NCBI GenBank assembly: GCA_013151645.1
Contig: JAADHU010000056.1
Location: 1 to 64,000, forward strand
Direction of reading: 5' to 3'
Origin: Gammaproteobacteria bacterium
GTDB taxonomy: Bacteria; Pseudomonadota; Gammaproteobacteria; Steroidobacterales; Woeseiaceae
DNA length: 64,000 bases
Shown: piece after piece, positions 44,155 through 51,841 of the stretch
Layout of the letters: every line of letters starts with the position of its first letter
Numbering within the stretch: position 1 is the stretch's first letter
The notes under the pieces: model-generated
What the model was told of the DNA's origin: nothing
The model's input: the letters and a program-made list of their open reading frames with translations, nothing else
The model's database searches: none
Program-made: the position numbers and the translations under genes

Positions 44155-44710
44155 CAGGGTCTTCCCGCAAGGACCGATACAAATAGGCCTTGGCACGGGT
44201 CCAGTCCCGCTCCACTGTGCGTAGCGATACGTCCAGGGCCTGCGCGGTCTCGGGCGCGGTCATGCCGCCAAAGAACCGGCATTCCACGACCTGCTCCAGT
44301 CGGGAGTCCCGGCGACCAAGTTCTGAGAGCGCGGCTTCGAGGACCAGGAACTGATCCAGATCGACACCTTTTGCCGCAAAATTATCCGTGAACGGCACAC
44401 GTCTGGCACCTCCGCCACGCTTGGCCGCCAGGCGCTCGCGCGCGTGGTCAATAAGAATATGTCGCATGATCCTGGAGGCTACAGCGAAAAAATGGGCCCG
44501 ATCCCGCCACGAGGCGCTGGTCTGATCCACCAGGCGCAAGTAGGCCTCGTGAACGACAACGGTGGTGTTGAGCGTATTGCCGCTGCGCTCGCCACGCATG
44601 TGTGAATGTGCGATACGGCGCAGGTCCGGGTAGACCGCGGCCATAAGCCTGTCCATACCGCCCAGCTCACCGGATGCTTGAGCCGCCAGGAGTTCGGTGA
44701 TGTCGTTCAT
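44147..44710 (-). CDS. ECF sigma factor of the kinase-linked (TIGR02999/ECF43-like) type
   Basis: This 187-residue sigma factor shows region 2 (DLRRIAHSHMRGERSGNTLN, then VVVHEAYLRLVD, and FAVASRIMRHILIDHARERL) and region 4 (RDSRLEQVVECRFFGGMTAP, then TAQALDVSLRTVERDWTRAK). The 'MRxILIDHAR' and 'VERDW' words are the mark of the TIGR02999 group. Members of ECF43 are encoded next to Ser/Thr kinases and are activated by phosphorylation in region 2 (EcfP/PknT of Vibrio, EcfK/PknS of Xanthomonas). No anti-sigma gene is present. It overlaps the kinase gene by 8 bases. Candidate targets are the two divergent genes at 44966 and 45613. Confidence 0.92.
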   Translation of the reverse strand: MNDITELLAAQASGELGGMDRLMAAVYPDLRRIAHSHMRGERSGNTLNTTVVVHEAYLRLVDQTSASWRDRAHFFAVASRIMRHILIDHARERLAAKRGGGARRVPFTDNFAAKGVDLDQFLVLEAALSELGRRDSRLEQVVECRFFGGMTAPETAQALDVSLRTVERDWTRAKAYLYRSLREDPDG

Positions 44711-44873
44711 AGACCCTGCCCGTTATCGGGTTACATGGTTTCGACACAGCCCCTGCTTTAGCGACATCAAGTCGCCAAAGCCAATTCCGATCATACGTGG
44801 GCCGGACGTCTGCATCAAAGTATCGGCTTATGTAAAAACTGGCGTACCGGACAGCGGCAACGACAACGATTGT

Positions 44874-44905
44874 GGCGGGTTTTTCGCCGGACTACGCGTA
44901 TCCGT
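44874..44905 (+). promoter_or_regulatory. promoter-like block A, possible target of the ECF sigma
   Basis: GGCGG...TTTTCGCC followed 6 bases later by CGCGTATC, about 60 bases upstream of the lipoprotein ATG at 44966. The same words recur as block B at 45549-45582 before the next gene. Conservation before two neighbouring genes, within otherwise different sequence, suggests a shared promoter. Confidence 0.5.
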
Positions 44906-44965
44906 GTAGCGCTACGAGTTTCCGTAGACATGGATTCCCGGACACCTGAAACCAAAGGAGCAGCC

Positions 44966-45511
44966 ATGCGATACCAACTTCGATCAATCTTTGTTTTCCT
45001 GCTTGGATTGACAGCCTGCGGCGCCGATACCGTCCCGACCCCGTCTGACGTTCAGGCCGCCGGGCAGGACTCCGCCGCCAAACAGGAGACGACTCTCGAG
45101 TTGGTCCTGGACCAGGCCCGGTCGACAATGATCGTATTTTCCTGCACTGGCGCCGGTAGCCAGTTTCAGGCATTCGATCTGGCTGCCGCCGTCGATCCGG
45201 ACGATCCTGCTGGCAACTATGTGGGTTTCACCGCGTTCGAGATGGCGGAAGTGGCTGACCGGTCCCTGTCACGAAATGTGTTGGTCACTATCATGTTGGC
45301 GAACGCTTCGGGCACGCAGCGCGACCTGTGGACGAGCGATACGATCGACGGCTATCGACACGAAGGTTACGAAGTAACGATTACGGGCAGCGCTTCCGGT
45401 CAGCGCCATCGCTGGAACGCCGATGGCACCCAGATCTTCGAGGCACCCACAAAGATTGACAATGGCGAGCCGAGACCATTTCAAATTACGGCGCGGTGCC
45501 CACAAGCCTGA
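44966..45511 (+). CDS. small lipoprotein of unknown function
   Basis: ATG 44966 follows AAAGGAGCAGCC and encodes 181 residues with a lipobox (FLLGLTACG, Cys about 18). The mature part is Asp/Ala-rich, with one Cys in FSCTGAGSQF and another near the C-terminus (TARCPQA), which could form a disulfide. I do not recognise the fold. It is the first gene divergent from the sigma/kinase pair and carries promoter-like block A, so it is a candidate member of that regulon. Confidence 0.75.
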   Translation: MRYQLRSIFVFLLGLTACGADTVPTPSDVQAAGQDSAAKQETTLELVLDQARSTMIVFSCTGAGSQFQAFDLAAAVDPDDPAGNYVGFTAFEMAEVADRSLSRNVLVTIMLANASGTQRDLWTSDTIDGYRHEGYEVTITGSASGQRHRWNADGTQIFEAPTKIDNGEPRPFQITARCPQA

Positions 45512-45548
45512 AATGGCCGACAATTAGCACCTAAATCTCGGTATCGAT

Positions 45549-45582
45549 GGCGGTATTTTCGCCCGGTCTGCGCGTATCTCTA
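45549..45582 (+). promoter_or_regulatory. promoter-like block B, copy of block A
   Basis: GGCGG, TTTTCGCC and, 7 bases later, CGCGTATC repeat the words of block A (spacing differs by one base). It ends about 30 bases before the LamG-protein ATG at 45613. Having the copy before both genes next to the sigma/kinase locus supports joint control. Confidence 0.5.
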
Positions 45583-45612
45583 TAGGAACTACCTGTAAAC
45601 GGGAGATATTGC

Positions 45613-47439
45613 ATGACCAAGCCACGTAGCAAACTGTCCGTCGCGACACTAACCATGATTTTGCTCTCTGGATTCCTTCCGGCCGCATTCGGCCACGAAG
45701 TCAGTCTTTCCTGTCCGGCAGCGTTCGGCACAGTGCCCGATGCGTCGGGGCTGATTGCCTACTATCCGCTGGACGGCAACGCTGTGGATGCCACTGGCAA
45801 TGGCATGGACGCGATCGAAGTCATTGCGGCTGAACCCGTAAAAGGAAAAATCGGCCAGGGATATTATTTCAACGGAAAAGACAGCCACATACTTTTGCCG
45901 CTGGATATTTCTCCGTATGCCTACTCACAGATTACGGTAACGGCATGGATCAAGGCCGAAACGGTCAAACAGAAGCGCTACGTGGTCAGTCAGGGCGAGA
46001 AGGGCGACCGCAACCTGTTCATCTACAACAGCGCAGTGTCGGCGAGCCGGGCGCTCGTCGGCGATCCCAAGCACACGATCTACCCGGATCGCTGGACCTT
46101 TGTTGCGCTGACCTATGATCAGGCTGCCGACACAGCCGTGCTTCTTTCCGATAGCACATTCAGTGCGCTTGATAAGGTAGGCATTCCGGAGCAACCGTTT
46201 CCTTCGGTGCTGTTGGGCGCGAGGGCACCTGGCAACTCCGTGTTTGCGGGTGTCATCGATGAGGTACGGATCTACAGTCGTGCTCTGACTACCACCGAGC
46301 TCGCGGGACTCCGGAACGGATCGAGCCCAACCAGAGTCGCCGGCTCCGGAGAACCGAATCAGATTCGTGTTCTCGATGGATCGAACATGTCACAGCCGGG
46401 CCAATCCTCCCGGGACAATCAGGCAACTCCGGCTTTCGATGAGTCATCGCCGGCCATATTTTCGTCGCCTCCGCCTGCGGGCACACCGTCGCAGAATTTC
46501 GATGAGTCGTCGCCGGCCATATTCACTGAGGCACGACCGCCTGCAGACAAGCCGTCGCAGAATTTCGATGAGTCGTCTCCGGCCATATTCACTGAGGCGC
46601 GACCGCCTGCAGACAAGCCGTCGCAGAATTTTGATGAGTCATCGCCGGCTATTTTTACGTCGGCGGCCGGTGATGGGCAGAACGTTGGCTCAAATCCAGT
46701 CGTACTACCCAGGGACCAGTTGGAGAATCCCAGCGTCGCAGATATTCCCGCGGGTCCGAACTACCAGGCAGCGGATCAGAAGATCGACTACGTAACGGAA
46801 GGCACGATGCTGATGCCAGACCCGTCAACCAGCACGACCTCCGGCGGTGGTGCAGGTAGTACTCGGACAACGCAGCAGGTCTTGATGAGTGGAGACGGAT
46901 TCAAGTACGCGCCGGGCGAGGCCTACCTTACCGGAATCTCGGGTAAACGCGGATCCATCGTACGAAGAGTCATGATCGACGAATCGAGCGAGATCGGGGC
47001 GAATTCCGTTTGGGTAACCGAACGGAAAGACAAGATTTGCAGGCTGGATTTGGCTGGTCGCAAATCCGTCGTACTTATCGACGAATGTACATTTGGCCCC
47101 AATGCTATATTGAAGTATTTTGATAAAAAAGTGCGTCTCGGGGACGGCTATCAAATAGCTTCGATCCAGGTTTGTACCCGCGCTAGTAACGACCGCGTCA
47201 AAGGCCTCCGCATCAGGGGCATCGAACTCACCAGCACCGGTCTGGGCAGCGCGTGGGAACAAGATGAACTCACGTTTCCCAACTGCAAAGGCAACTGGAA
47301 AACACTCGTGATGTGTCCCAGCGGACAGATCGCGTCAGGAATCGGCGCGCATTTCGTACGTAACAAGGGAGTGAACAAGAACATTGCTGCCTTGGTGGGT
47401 ATTCAGCTTTACTGTCGGGCGTTGGTCCCGAAGAACTGA
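45613..47439 (+). CDS. secreted LamG-domain protein with tandem acidic repeats
   Basis: This 608-residue protein has a signal peptide (ILLSGFLPAAFGHEV), then a LamG/concanavalin-like jelly-roll domain (about 45-235: GLIAYYPLDGNAVDATGNGM, AWIKAE, GVIDEVRIYSRALTTTELAG), typical of glycan or protein binding. Residues about 275-350 hold four copies of FDESSPAIF spaced by Pro-rich linkers. The last 200 residues form a Cys-containing beta domain (CTFGPNAILKYF, CPSGQIASGIGAHF) that is not recognised. It resembles a cell-surface adhesin or matrix protein. Promoter-like block B precedes it. Confidence 0.85.
   Translation: MTKPRSKLSVATLTMILLSGFLPAAFGHEVSLSCPAAFGTVPDASGLIAYYPLDGNAVDATGNGMDAIEVIAAEPVKGKIGQGYYFNGKDSHILLPLDISPYAYSQITVTAWIKAETVKQKRYVVSQGEKGDRNLFIYNSAVSASRALVGDPKHTIYPDRWTFVALTYDQAADTAVLLSDSTFSALDKVGIPEQPFPSVLLGARAPGNSVFAGVIDEVRIYSRALTTTELAGLRNGSSPTRVAGSGEPNQIRVLDGSNMSQPGQSSRDNQATPAFDESSPAIFSSPPPAGTPSQNFDESSPAIFTEARPPADKPSQNFDESSPAIFTEARPPADKPSQNFDESSPAIFTSAAGDGQNVGSNPVVLPRDQLENPSVADIPAGPNYQAADQKIDYVTEGTMLMPDPSTSTTSGGGAGSTRTTQQVLMSGDGFKYAPGEAYLTGISGKRGSIVRRVMIDESSEIGANSVWVTERKDKICRLDLAGRKSVVLIDECTFGPNAILKYFDKKVRLGDGYQIASIQVCTRASNDRVKGLRIRGIELTSTGLGSAWEQDELTFPNCKGNWKTLVMCPSGQIASGIGAHFVRNKGVNKNIAALVGIQLYCRALVPKN
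46435..46665 (+). repeat. in-frame tandem repeat (FDESSPAIF units)
   Basis: Four repeats start at 46435, 46498, 46564 and 46630, with periods of 63, 66 and 66 bases. The two central copies are nearly identical over the full 66 bases. All are multiples of three, so the copy number can change without breaking the frame. Confidence 0.9.
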
Positions 47440-47486
47440 AATAGATACACTGTGAATTCAGGCCTCGGACACCAATCCCGGTACGA

Positions 47487-48539
47487 CTAATTCGCGCCGG
47501 CGGCCTTGATTATTCTTGCCTCCTCGGCCCAGTCAATCACGTTGCCGGCCTTTTCGTAGTCAGACGGAGGAACAAAAAGAGCGGCAGGCTGCTTGCCGAA
47601 GCGAATCGCTTTCGTTTCCATAACGCTGCTGACTTCCGGGGTGACAACAGTCACTTTTATCAATACCCCGGAGTCACTGACCCAGTAGTCAGTCGTAAGG
47701 AATTCATTCGGCAGCCAAGGAATGGGATCCCGCTTTTGAAAATGCGAGGTCGCATAGCCGTCAACAGTTTCCTTTCCAAGATTTTTCATCTCATCGCGAT
47801 TCTTCACGGCAGCATATGCCTGCATAATATTGTCAATATGACTGTCGAAGCCCATTCCATCTCTTAGTTCGAACTCCTGATACTTCTTGACTCCTGGATA
47901 CCGCCTGTCCTCCGGGTGCACCGCCCAGACGATACCTTTGTCATATCTGAAGATCAGAATGGCTTCCTGTTTATTCTCCGCAGATTGAAAGCGAATCATC
48001 CCTGGTGCTTGCTGGATGCTGAGCCCGTCGCTATATTTCATGGCTCCCGGATCGGCGGATCCCATATAGCTGATTGCAGAGTATTCCGCGTTTGGCTGCA
48101 GCAGTTCCGCCGTTGCTGTTCGGGCGGGTTCTTCGTCCTCAGGACGCGGCGCACTTTTCTTTTCCCGGGACGAGTTGGTCGAAGCAGACCTCGAAACTGG
48201 CTCGGCGCCGCCTGATTGCAGCACATCTGCCGGAATCTCGACATCTTCTGGTATCAGGCCGGATTGCTGCATCGCCTTTAGCATATTCATGGCCTCTTGC
48301 TGCATCTTCGAAATATTCCCAGCCGAGGTTTCCGTGCCCGTTGGCATCGTTTCAGACGGATTCACCGGCTTTTCGTCGGCTATCGAAATGCTGACCCAGG
48401 TAAGAAAACCGGCTGCAAGCCAGAGTGCCAGCAACCATCGACTTGAGTGGGTAGCGGATTGAACGCCCAAATGAGAGGAGCCGGCAAGGTCAGGCAGGTA
48501 ACACTGATTGCTACCAATGGAATTGTTAAGATTTCTCAT
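47487..48539 (-). CDS. membrane-anchored DUF4412-like protein
   Basis: ATG 48539 follows a GGGGATCGTGAT site 16 bases after the previous stop and gives 350 residues. A late membrane/signal helix (RWLLALWLAAGFLTWVSISI, about 36-56) is followed by a Met/Gln-rich helix (KMQQEAMNMLKAMQQSGLIP) and a low-complexity acidic linker. The C-terminal domain (about 170-350) has the 'AILIFRYDKGIVWAVHPEDR' and 'GYATSHFQ' strands seen in DUF4412/LolA-like proteins, and is similar in plan to the product of 49321. Such domains may bind lipid or hydrophobic ligands. It is convergent with the LamG gene. Confidence 0.75.
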   Translation of the reverse strand: MRNLNNSIGSNQCYLPDLAGSSHLGVQSATHSSRWLLALWLAAGFLTWVSISIADEKPVNPSETMPTGTETSAGNISKMQQEAMNMLKAMQQSGLIPEDVEIPADVLQSGGAEPVSRSASTNSSREKKSAPRPEDEEPARTATAELLQPNAEYSAISYMGSADPGAMKYSDGLSIQQAPGMIRFQSAENKQEAILIFRYDKGIVWAVHPEDRRYPGVKKYQEFELRDGMGFDSHIDNIMQAYAAVKNRDEMKNLGKETVDGYATSHFQKRDPIPWLPNEFLTTDYWVSDSGVLIKVTVVTPEVSSVMETKAIRFGKQPAALFVPPSDYEKAGNVIDWAEEARIIKAAGAN

Positions 48540-48555
48540 ATCACGATCCCCGTTG

Positions 48556-49230
48556 CTAAAAGTCGAGTTCATCTTCGAGTGCGTCAGCTTCCTCACTGAA
48601 CGCACGTTTCTCCGCATCATTTTTCAGGTTTATCCGGCCACCGCGCTGCATCTCATCGATCATCGGTTGCAGCTTGCTCTGGTACTCCTTTATCACCATC
48701 AGTCTGTCACCCTCGGCACGCTTTACTTGCTGGCCAAGAATTCTGCGCTCGTTCTCAGCGACGCTCTGTTTTTGCATGGCCTCACCAATGCGGTAATACT
48801 CGATCGCATGGCGCATCAGGCTTTCACGGAAAAACAGTCCCACAGTCGGGTCAAAGCCCAGCGCCATCATGCGATCGCCACGGCTGACAGCGCGTTCATT
48901 GACGATCTTGCGGAGTTCGTCTTCGCGTGCCTGCGTGCTGAGGTTGGCAGCGCCATTAATAATATCCAGCGACGTTGGCGCGCGCACAAACTCGATGGGT
49001 ACACGGCCTTCGTCTTTCATGTAAGCGTCCCCCAACTGACTCGCCGCCAGGGCATCACTGTTTTCTTTTGTACTCATGAACCGGCGTTCAAATTCATTCA
49101 TTGGCCGTATCATGAGCAGGAGTTCCCGGGCCAGCGCTGCCCTGACGATTACCTCGACCTCAGGCTCGGCCAGGCTGGCGAACGCCAGGCTGCTCAGAAC
49201 CACCGCCAGCAGTGCTTTTTTCACAGGCAT
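48556..49230 (-). CDS. secreted helical protein of unknown function
   Basis: ATG 49230 begins a signal peptide (KKALLAVVLSSLAFASLAEP), giving 224 residues. Fifteen upstream in-frame codons come from the inverted-repeat element at 49253 and are unlikely to be translated. The mature part is mostly charged helix (REDELRKIVNERAVSRGDRM, then EAMQKQSVAENERRILGQQV) and may be coiled coil. No family is recognised. Genes on both sides encode DUF4412-like proteins on the same strand, so the three probably act together. Confidence 0.72.
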   Translation of the reverse strand: MPVKKALLAVVLSSLAFASLAEPEVEVIVRAALARELLLMIRPMNEFERRFMSTKENSDALAASQLGDAYMKDEGRVPIEFVRAPTSLDIINGAANLSTQAREDELRKIVNERAVSRGDRMMALGFDPTVGLFFRESLMRHAIEYYRIGEAMQKQSVAENERRILGQQVKRAEGDRLMVIKEYQSKLQPMIDEMQRGGRINLKNDAEKRAFSEEADALEDELDF

Positions 49231-49252
49231 CCGTTGAGAGATTCGTACTAGC

Positions 49253-49322
49253 AGTCTGTTGAAAAAATTATCCATGGAATTTTCAACACAGCACTTCGAA
49301 AAACGGAGTTTTTCAACAGGCT
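49253..49322. mobile_element. 70-base inverted-repeat element (MITE-like)
   Basis: AGTCTGTTGAAAAA at the left end is matched by TTTTTCAACAGGCT at the right end. An inner half-copy (TTTTCAACACAGC) also occurs. CTAG flanks both sides (49248-49251 and 49320-49323), like a 4-base target duplication. The ends resemble 'CTGTTGAAAAA' termini seen on IS elements of the IS1182 type; that match is from memory. The right end touches the stop codon of the 49321 gene. Confidence 0.6.
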
Positions 49323-50082
49323 AGTTCTTGAATACGTTCTTGAAGAACCTGCCGACTTTGTTGCGAACTTTGGTCTCGGCTTCCTGTTCGGCGGCCTGCT
49401 TCGCGACGTTTGCCATTCGATCGGCGAAGCTGCCTTCACCGAGACCGGGCATGCCCACGCCGGCCATTCCAGTCATGTCCAGCTTCGCAGACCCGGCCGG
49501 CAACTCAAACAGGAGTTCGTCCTGCGGGCCACGTGTCAGCCTGGTGATTTCGAACTTGATACGCTGTTTCTCGCCGTCCTGTTCGGATATCAGGAAAGCC
49601 TTTACTGCGATTTTGTCCTCAGTAAACCAGGCAAATCCGCCGAACTTTCCTTTGGCGCTCTCATAGATGACCTTGTACTTGGTCGTGTCCATTCCATTGA
49701 CGCTTTCCTCGCCGATAAATTCACGCTCGACCAGCCGGTATTGCTGCTCGGACGGCTCCGACATGTCGGATTCTATGTACATATTCTGTGCCGAAAGCAG
49801 CATCCACCTCTTGCCGAGATCGTAGCGCTGGATGAAGATCATCTCCTGCTCACTCATCGATACTTCATCTCTAACCCTCCCCGGCACGTAGTAAATAGTA
49901 TCGGTCAGATTCGCCTCATCGGTCTCAAGTATGGCGTCCGCCACGAACGATACCTGCACCTCACTGAATTGACCGCCGCTATTGAGCCCTACAGCAATGC
50001 TGCCACCCATTGCATGCGCCCGCGTACCTGATAGCACAATAGTAACCAGGATAAGTATGTTGACAAGAATACGTGTTTTCAT
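49321..50082 (-). CDS. secreted DUF4412-like protein
   Basis: ATG 50082 follows a GGGAGAG site and gives 253 residues with a signal peptide (ILVTIVLSGTRAHAMGG). The body shows the DUF4412-type pattern: an outer strand set (DTIYYVPGRVRDEVSMSEQE, IFIQRYDLGKRWMLLSAQNM), GEESVNGMDTTKYKVIYES, and GFAWFTEDKIAVKAFLI. The C-terminus is a charged amphipathic tail (NVAKQAAEQEAETKVRNKVG). The stop TAG coincides with the CTAG flank of the inverted-repeat element, so the last codons could be altered by its insertion. Confidence 0.8.
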   Translation of the reverse strand: MKTRILVNILILVTIVLSGTRAHAMGGSIAVGLNSGGQFSEVQVSFVADAILETDEANLTDTIYYVPGRVRDEVSMSEQEMIFIQRYDLGKRWMLLSAQNMYIESDMSEPSEQQYRLVEREFIGEESVNGMDTTKYKVIYESAKGKFGGFAWFTEDKIAVKAFLISEQDGEKQRIKFEITRLTRGPQDELLFELPAGSAKLDMTGMAGVGMPGLGEGSFADRMANVAKQAAEQEAETKVRNKVGRFFKNVFKN

Positions 50083-50337
50083 AGTGGACTCTCCCGCGGA
50101 ATTGCCGTCCGCAAATAGCGAATGCGAAATCGACTTGTCGGCCCTTGCCCATATCGGCGGCGACGACCGAACCAGTACGTGGTGTTTGCACTCTTCTATT
50201 AGAGACGCGGAATCTGGAGAAAAAAGCCGCCACATTTCGCACAATAACAAGTCGTTAGAAACTCTCCTGTCGGTTCGGGAACTCTTCCTCGGGGTGCCAT
50301 CCGAGAAGTGTAGATTGCGATTCTCCTTTCGTTAGTT
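50083..50337. other. promoter region of the DUF4412 operon
   Basis: This is upstream of the three-gene minus-strand group and directly left of the repeat array. No gene or conserved site is recognised, and blocks A and B do not recur here. Confidence 0.35.
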
Positions 50338-50594
50338 GAGAGTTTCAGAGGAGTTTCAGGAGGAGTTTCAGGACACCCATCTTTTGTCAGCAGGAGGAGT
50401 TTCAGGGAGGAGTTTCAGGAGAGGAGTTTCAGGACACCCATCTTTTGTCAGACAGGAAGGAGTTTCAGGAAGAAGGAGTTTCAGAGAAGGAGTTTCAGGA
50501 CACCCATCTTTTCTCCGCAGAGGAGTTTCAGGACAGCAGGGAGTTTCAGGAAGGGAGTTTCAGAGGGAGTTTCAGGACACCCATCTTTTGTCAG
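50338..50594 (+). repeat. two-level direct-repeat array (GGAGTTTCAG / GGACACCCATCTTTT)
   Basis: The core GGACACCCATCTTTT occurs at 50371, 50432, 50498 and 50575. Three of the four copies continue as GTCAG. Each core is preceded by a block of GAGTTTCAG words: 3, 3, 3 and 4 copies, 13 in all, separated by short purine-rich spacers. So a short word is nested inside a longer unit of 61 to 77 bases. Frames through it encode only repetitive peptide with no gene character. Spacers are too short and irregular for CRISPR. Confidence 0.9.
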
Positions 50595-50643
50595 TACAAA
50601 CAAATAGTAGTCGGCGACGCAGGATGATTTCTCCTTGCAACCA

Positions 50644-50767
50644 TTCCAGGGCATTTAATCGAATTAATGGGTGTCCCGAATTTTCCATCTTCCAGGGCAT
50701 TTAATCGAATTAATGGGTGTCCCGAATTTTGATCGCCCCAATCGAATTAATGGGTGTCCCGAATTTT
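50644..50767 (+). repeat. facing repeat array (AATTAATGGGTGTCCCGAATTTT)
   Basis: A 41-base unit (TTCCAGGGCATTTAATCG, then AATTAATGGGTGTCCCGAATTTT) is repeated at 50644-50684 and 50690-50730. A third, shorter copy lies at 50740-50767. Further CCGAATTTT or TGAATTTT words follow to about 50807. ATGGGTGTCC is the exact reverse complement of GGACACCCAT in the left array, so transcripts across both could fold into alternative hairpins. Confidence 0.88.
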
Positions 50768-50945
50768 CCCCGCCGTTGAATTTTCTCCGAATTTTGCCGA
50801 ATTTTCCGTAGTTCGAGAACCAGTGGGCCGTATTGGGGCGACGAAATACGAATTGTATTAGAAAAAATTAAAATAATTAATAAAATGGACATATTTTATT
50901 AATTATCATACTATTTAGCATCGAAAAAATAACCATCGAGGAAAA

Positions 50946-51323
50946 ATGAAGGACTGGTCCTACATCACGAGCCTGATCGGAAATCAGGCAGTTAGCATTG
51001 AGCGAATCAGAATCAGAGATATGGACGTCGCTATCGAGGGTGAATTTGAACTACCGCCGCTGGCCCGGTTGCCCTCAGATGATCAGGTCTTCGTGGCGGT
51101 GTTTGTGCAATGTCACGGCTCGATCAAAAAGATGGAGCAGTACTTCGGAATCAGCTACCCAACAGTGAAGAATAGATTGGCGAAAATCGTCGCATCGATG
51201 GACTTTGCGGCCATAAAGCCAGCGGGCGAGCTGGTTGATCAGACGTTGAGTCGCCTTGAGGCAGGTGAAATCGACGTTAACGAGAGTATCGATATCTTGG
51301 CGGCGCGAAAGCGAAATAGTTAG
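50946..51323 (+). CDS. DUF2089-family protein
   Basis: This 125-residue protein matches DUF2089: IEGEFELPPLARLPSDDQVF followed by a helix-turn-helix-like KKMEQYFGISYPTVKNRLAK (about 60-80) and a C-terminal helical part (LSRLEAGEIDVNESIDILAA). The family is thought to be regulatory and DNA-binding and commonly precedes a SHOCT-like/YvlB-type gene, as it does here (23 bases). The C-terminal 'LEAGEIDVNEAIDIL' helix resembles the N-terminal helix of its partner, a way for the two to interact. The start is the only ATG in a good position and follows the A/T-rich end of the repeat array. Confidence 0.88.
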   Translation: MKDWSYITSLIGNQAVSIERIRIRDMDVAIEGEFELPPLARLPSDDQVFVAVFVQCHGSIKKMEQYFGISYPTVKNRLAKIVASMDFAAIKPAGELVDQTLSRLEAGEIDVNESIDILAARKRNS

Positions 51324-51345
51324 GTTTTGACGAGGATGTGCAGAA

Positions 51346-51786
51346 ATGAACGAAAATCGAAAACGCGTACTTGATTTGCTCGCAGCCGGGAAGATTGATG
51401 CTGCAGAAGCCGACCGACTTCTATCGGTGTTAGAGGCGGGTACCAGCCCGGAGGAGAAAACCCGGGATGCCGGCCAGCCGCCGCGAGACATTGGTTCGGC
51501 CAAATACCTTTGCGTCAAAACTACGCCCAAAGAGGGTGCACCTTCGGACACTGAGGCAGTTAATGTGCGGATTCCAATCTTGCTGGTCCGGGCCGGCATG
51601 AAACTCGGATCGATCATTCCTGAGTCTGGATACGCGGCGCTGTCGGCCAATCTGGGCCAACACGGCATTGATCTCGATCTGGATTCGCTGAACAAGAATG
51701 GCATCGGCGCGTTAGTTGATGCGCTGTCTTCGAGCTCAATCGATATTGATACCGAGCACGAGAAAGTTCGAATTTACTGCGAATAG
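51346..51786 (+). CDS. SHOCT-like/YvlB-type protein
   Basis: This 146-residue protein has a short N-terminal helical hairpin (RKRVLDLLAAGKIDAAEADR, about 5-30), the SHOCT-like oligomerisation motif of YvlB/LiaX-type proteins. A linker and a predicted beta domain follow (AVNVRIPILLVRAGMKLGSI, then IDIDTEHEKVRIYCE). It has no signal peptide or membrane helix. Pairing with a DUF2089 gene is common and suggests a two-component switch responding to envelope stress, but the ligand and target are unknown. Confidence 0.82.
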   Translation: MNENRKRVLDLLAAGKIDAAEADRLLSVLEAGTSPEEKTRDAGQPPRDIGSAKYLCVKTTPKEGAPSDTEAVNVRIPILLVRAGMKLGSIIPESGYAALSANLGQHGIDLDLDSLNKNGIGALVDALSSSSIDIDTEHEKVRIYCE

Positions 51787-51841
51787 AAAGGGCGTCGGTA
51801 AGCGACCATGTATCGGCAATAAAGTCTGTTACAGTCAACAA

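Noticed and set aside
43504-44391. 295-codon open frame opposite the kinase and sigma genes
   Set aside because: It overlaps two firm family genes over its whole length and shows no recognisable domain.
50336-50704. Open frame through the repeat array encoding a 122-residue repetitive peptide
   Set aside because: The peptide merely reflects the DNA repeats (FQDTHLLS/GVSG words in changing frames). There is no ribosome site, and spacers are not multiples of three.
50338-50767. CRISPR array
   Set aside because: Repeats are nested and nearly adjacent, spacers are a few purines and not unique, and no cas genes are present.
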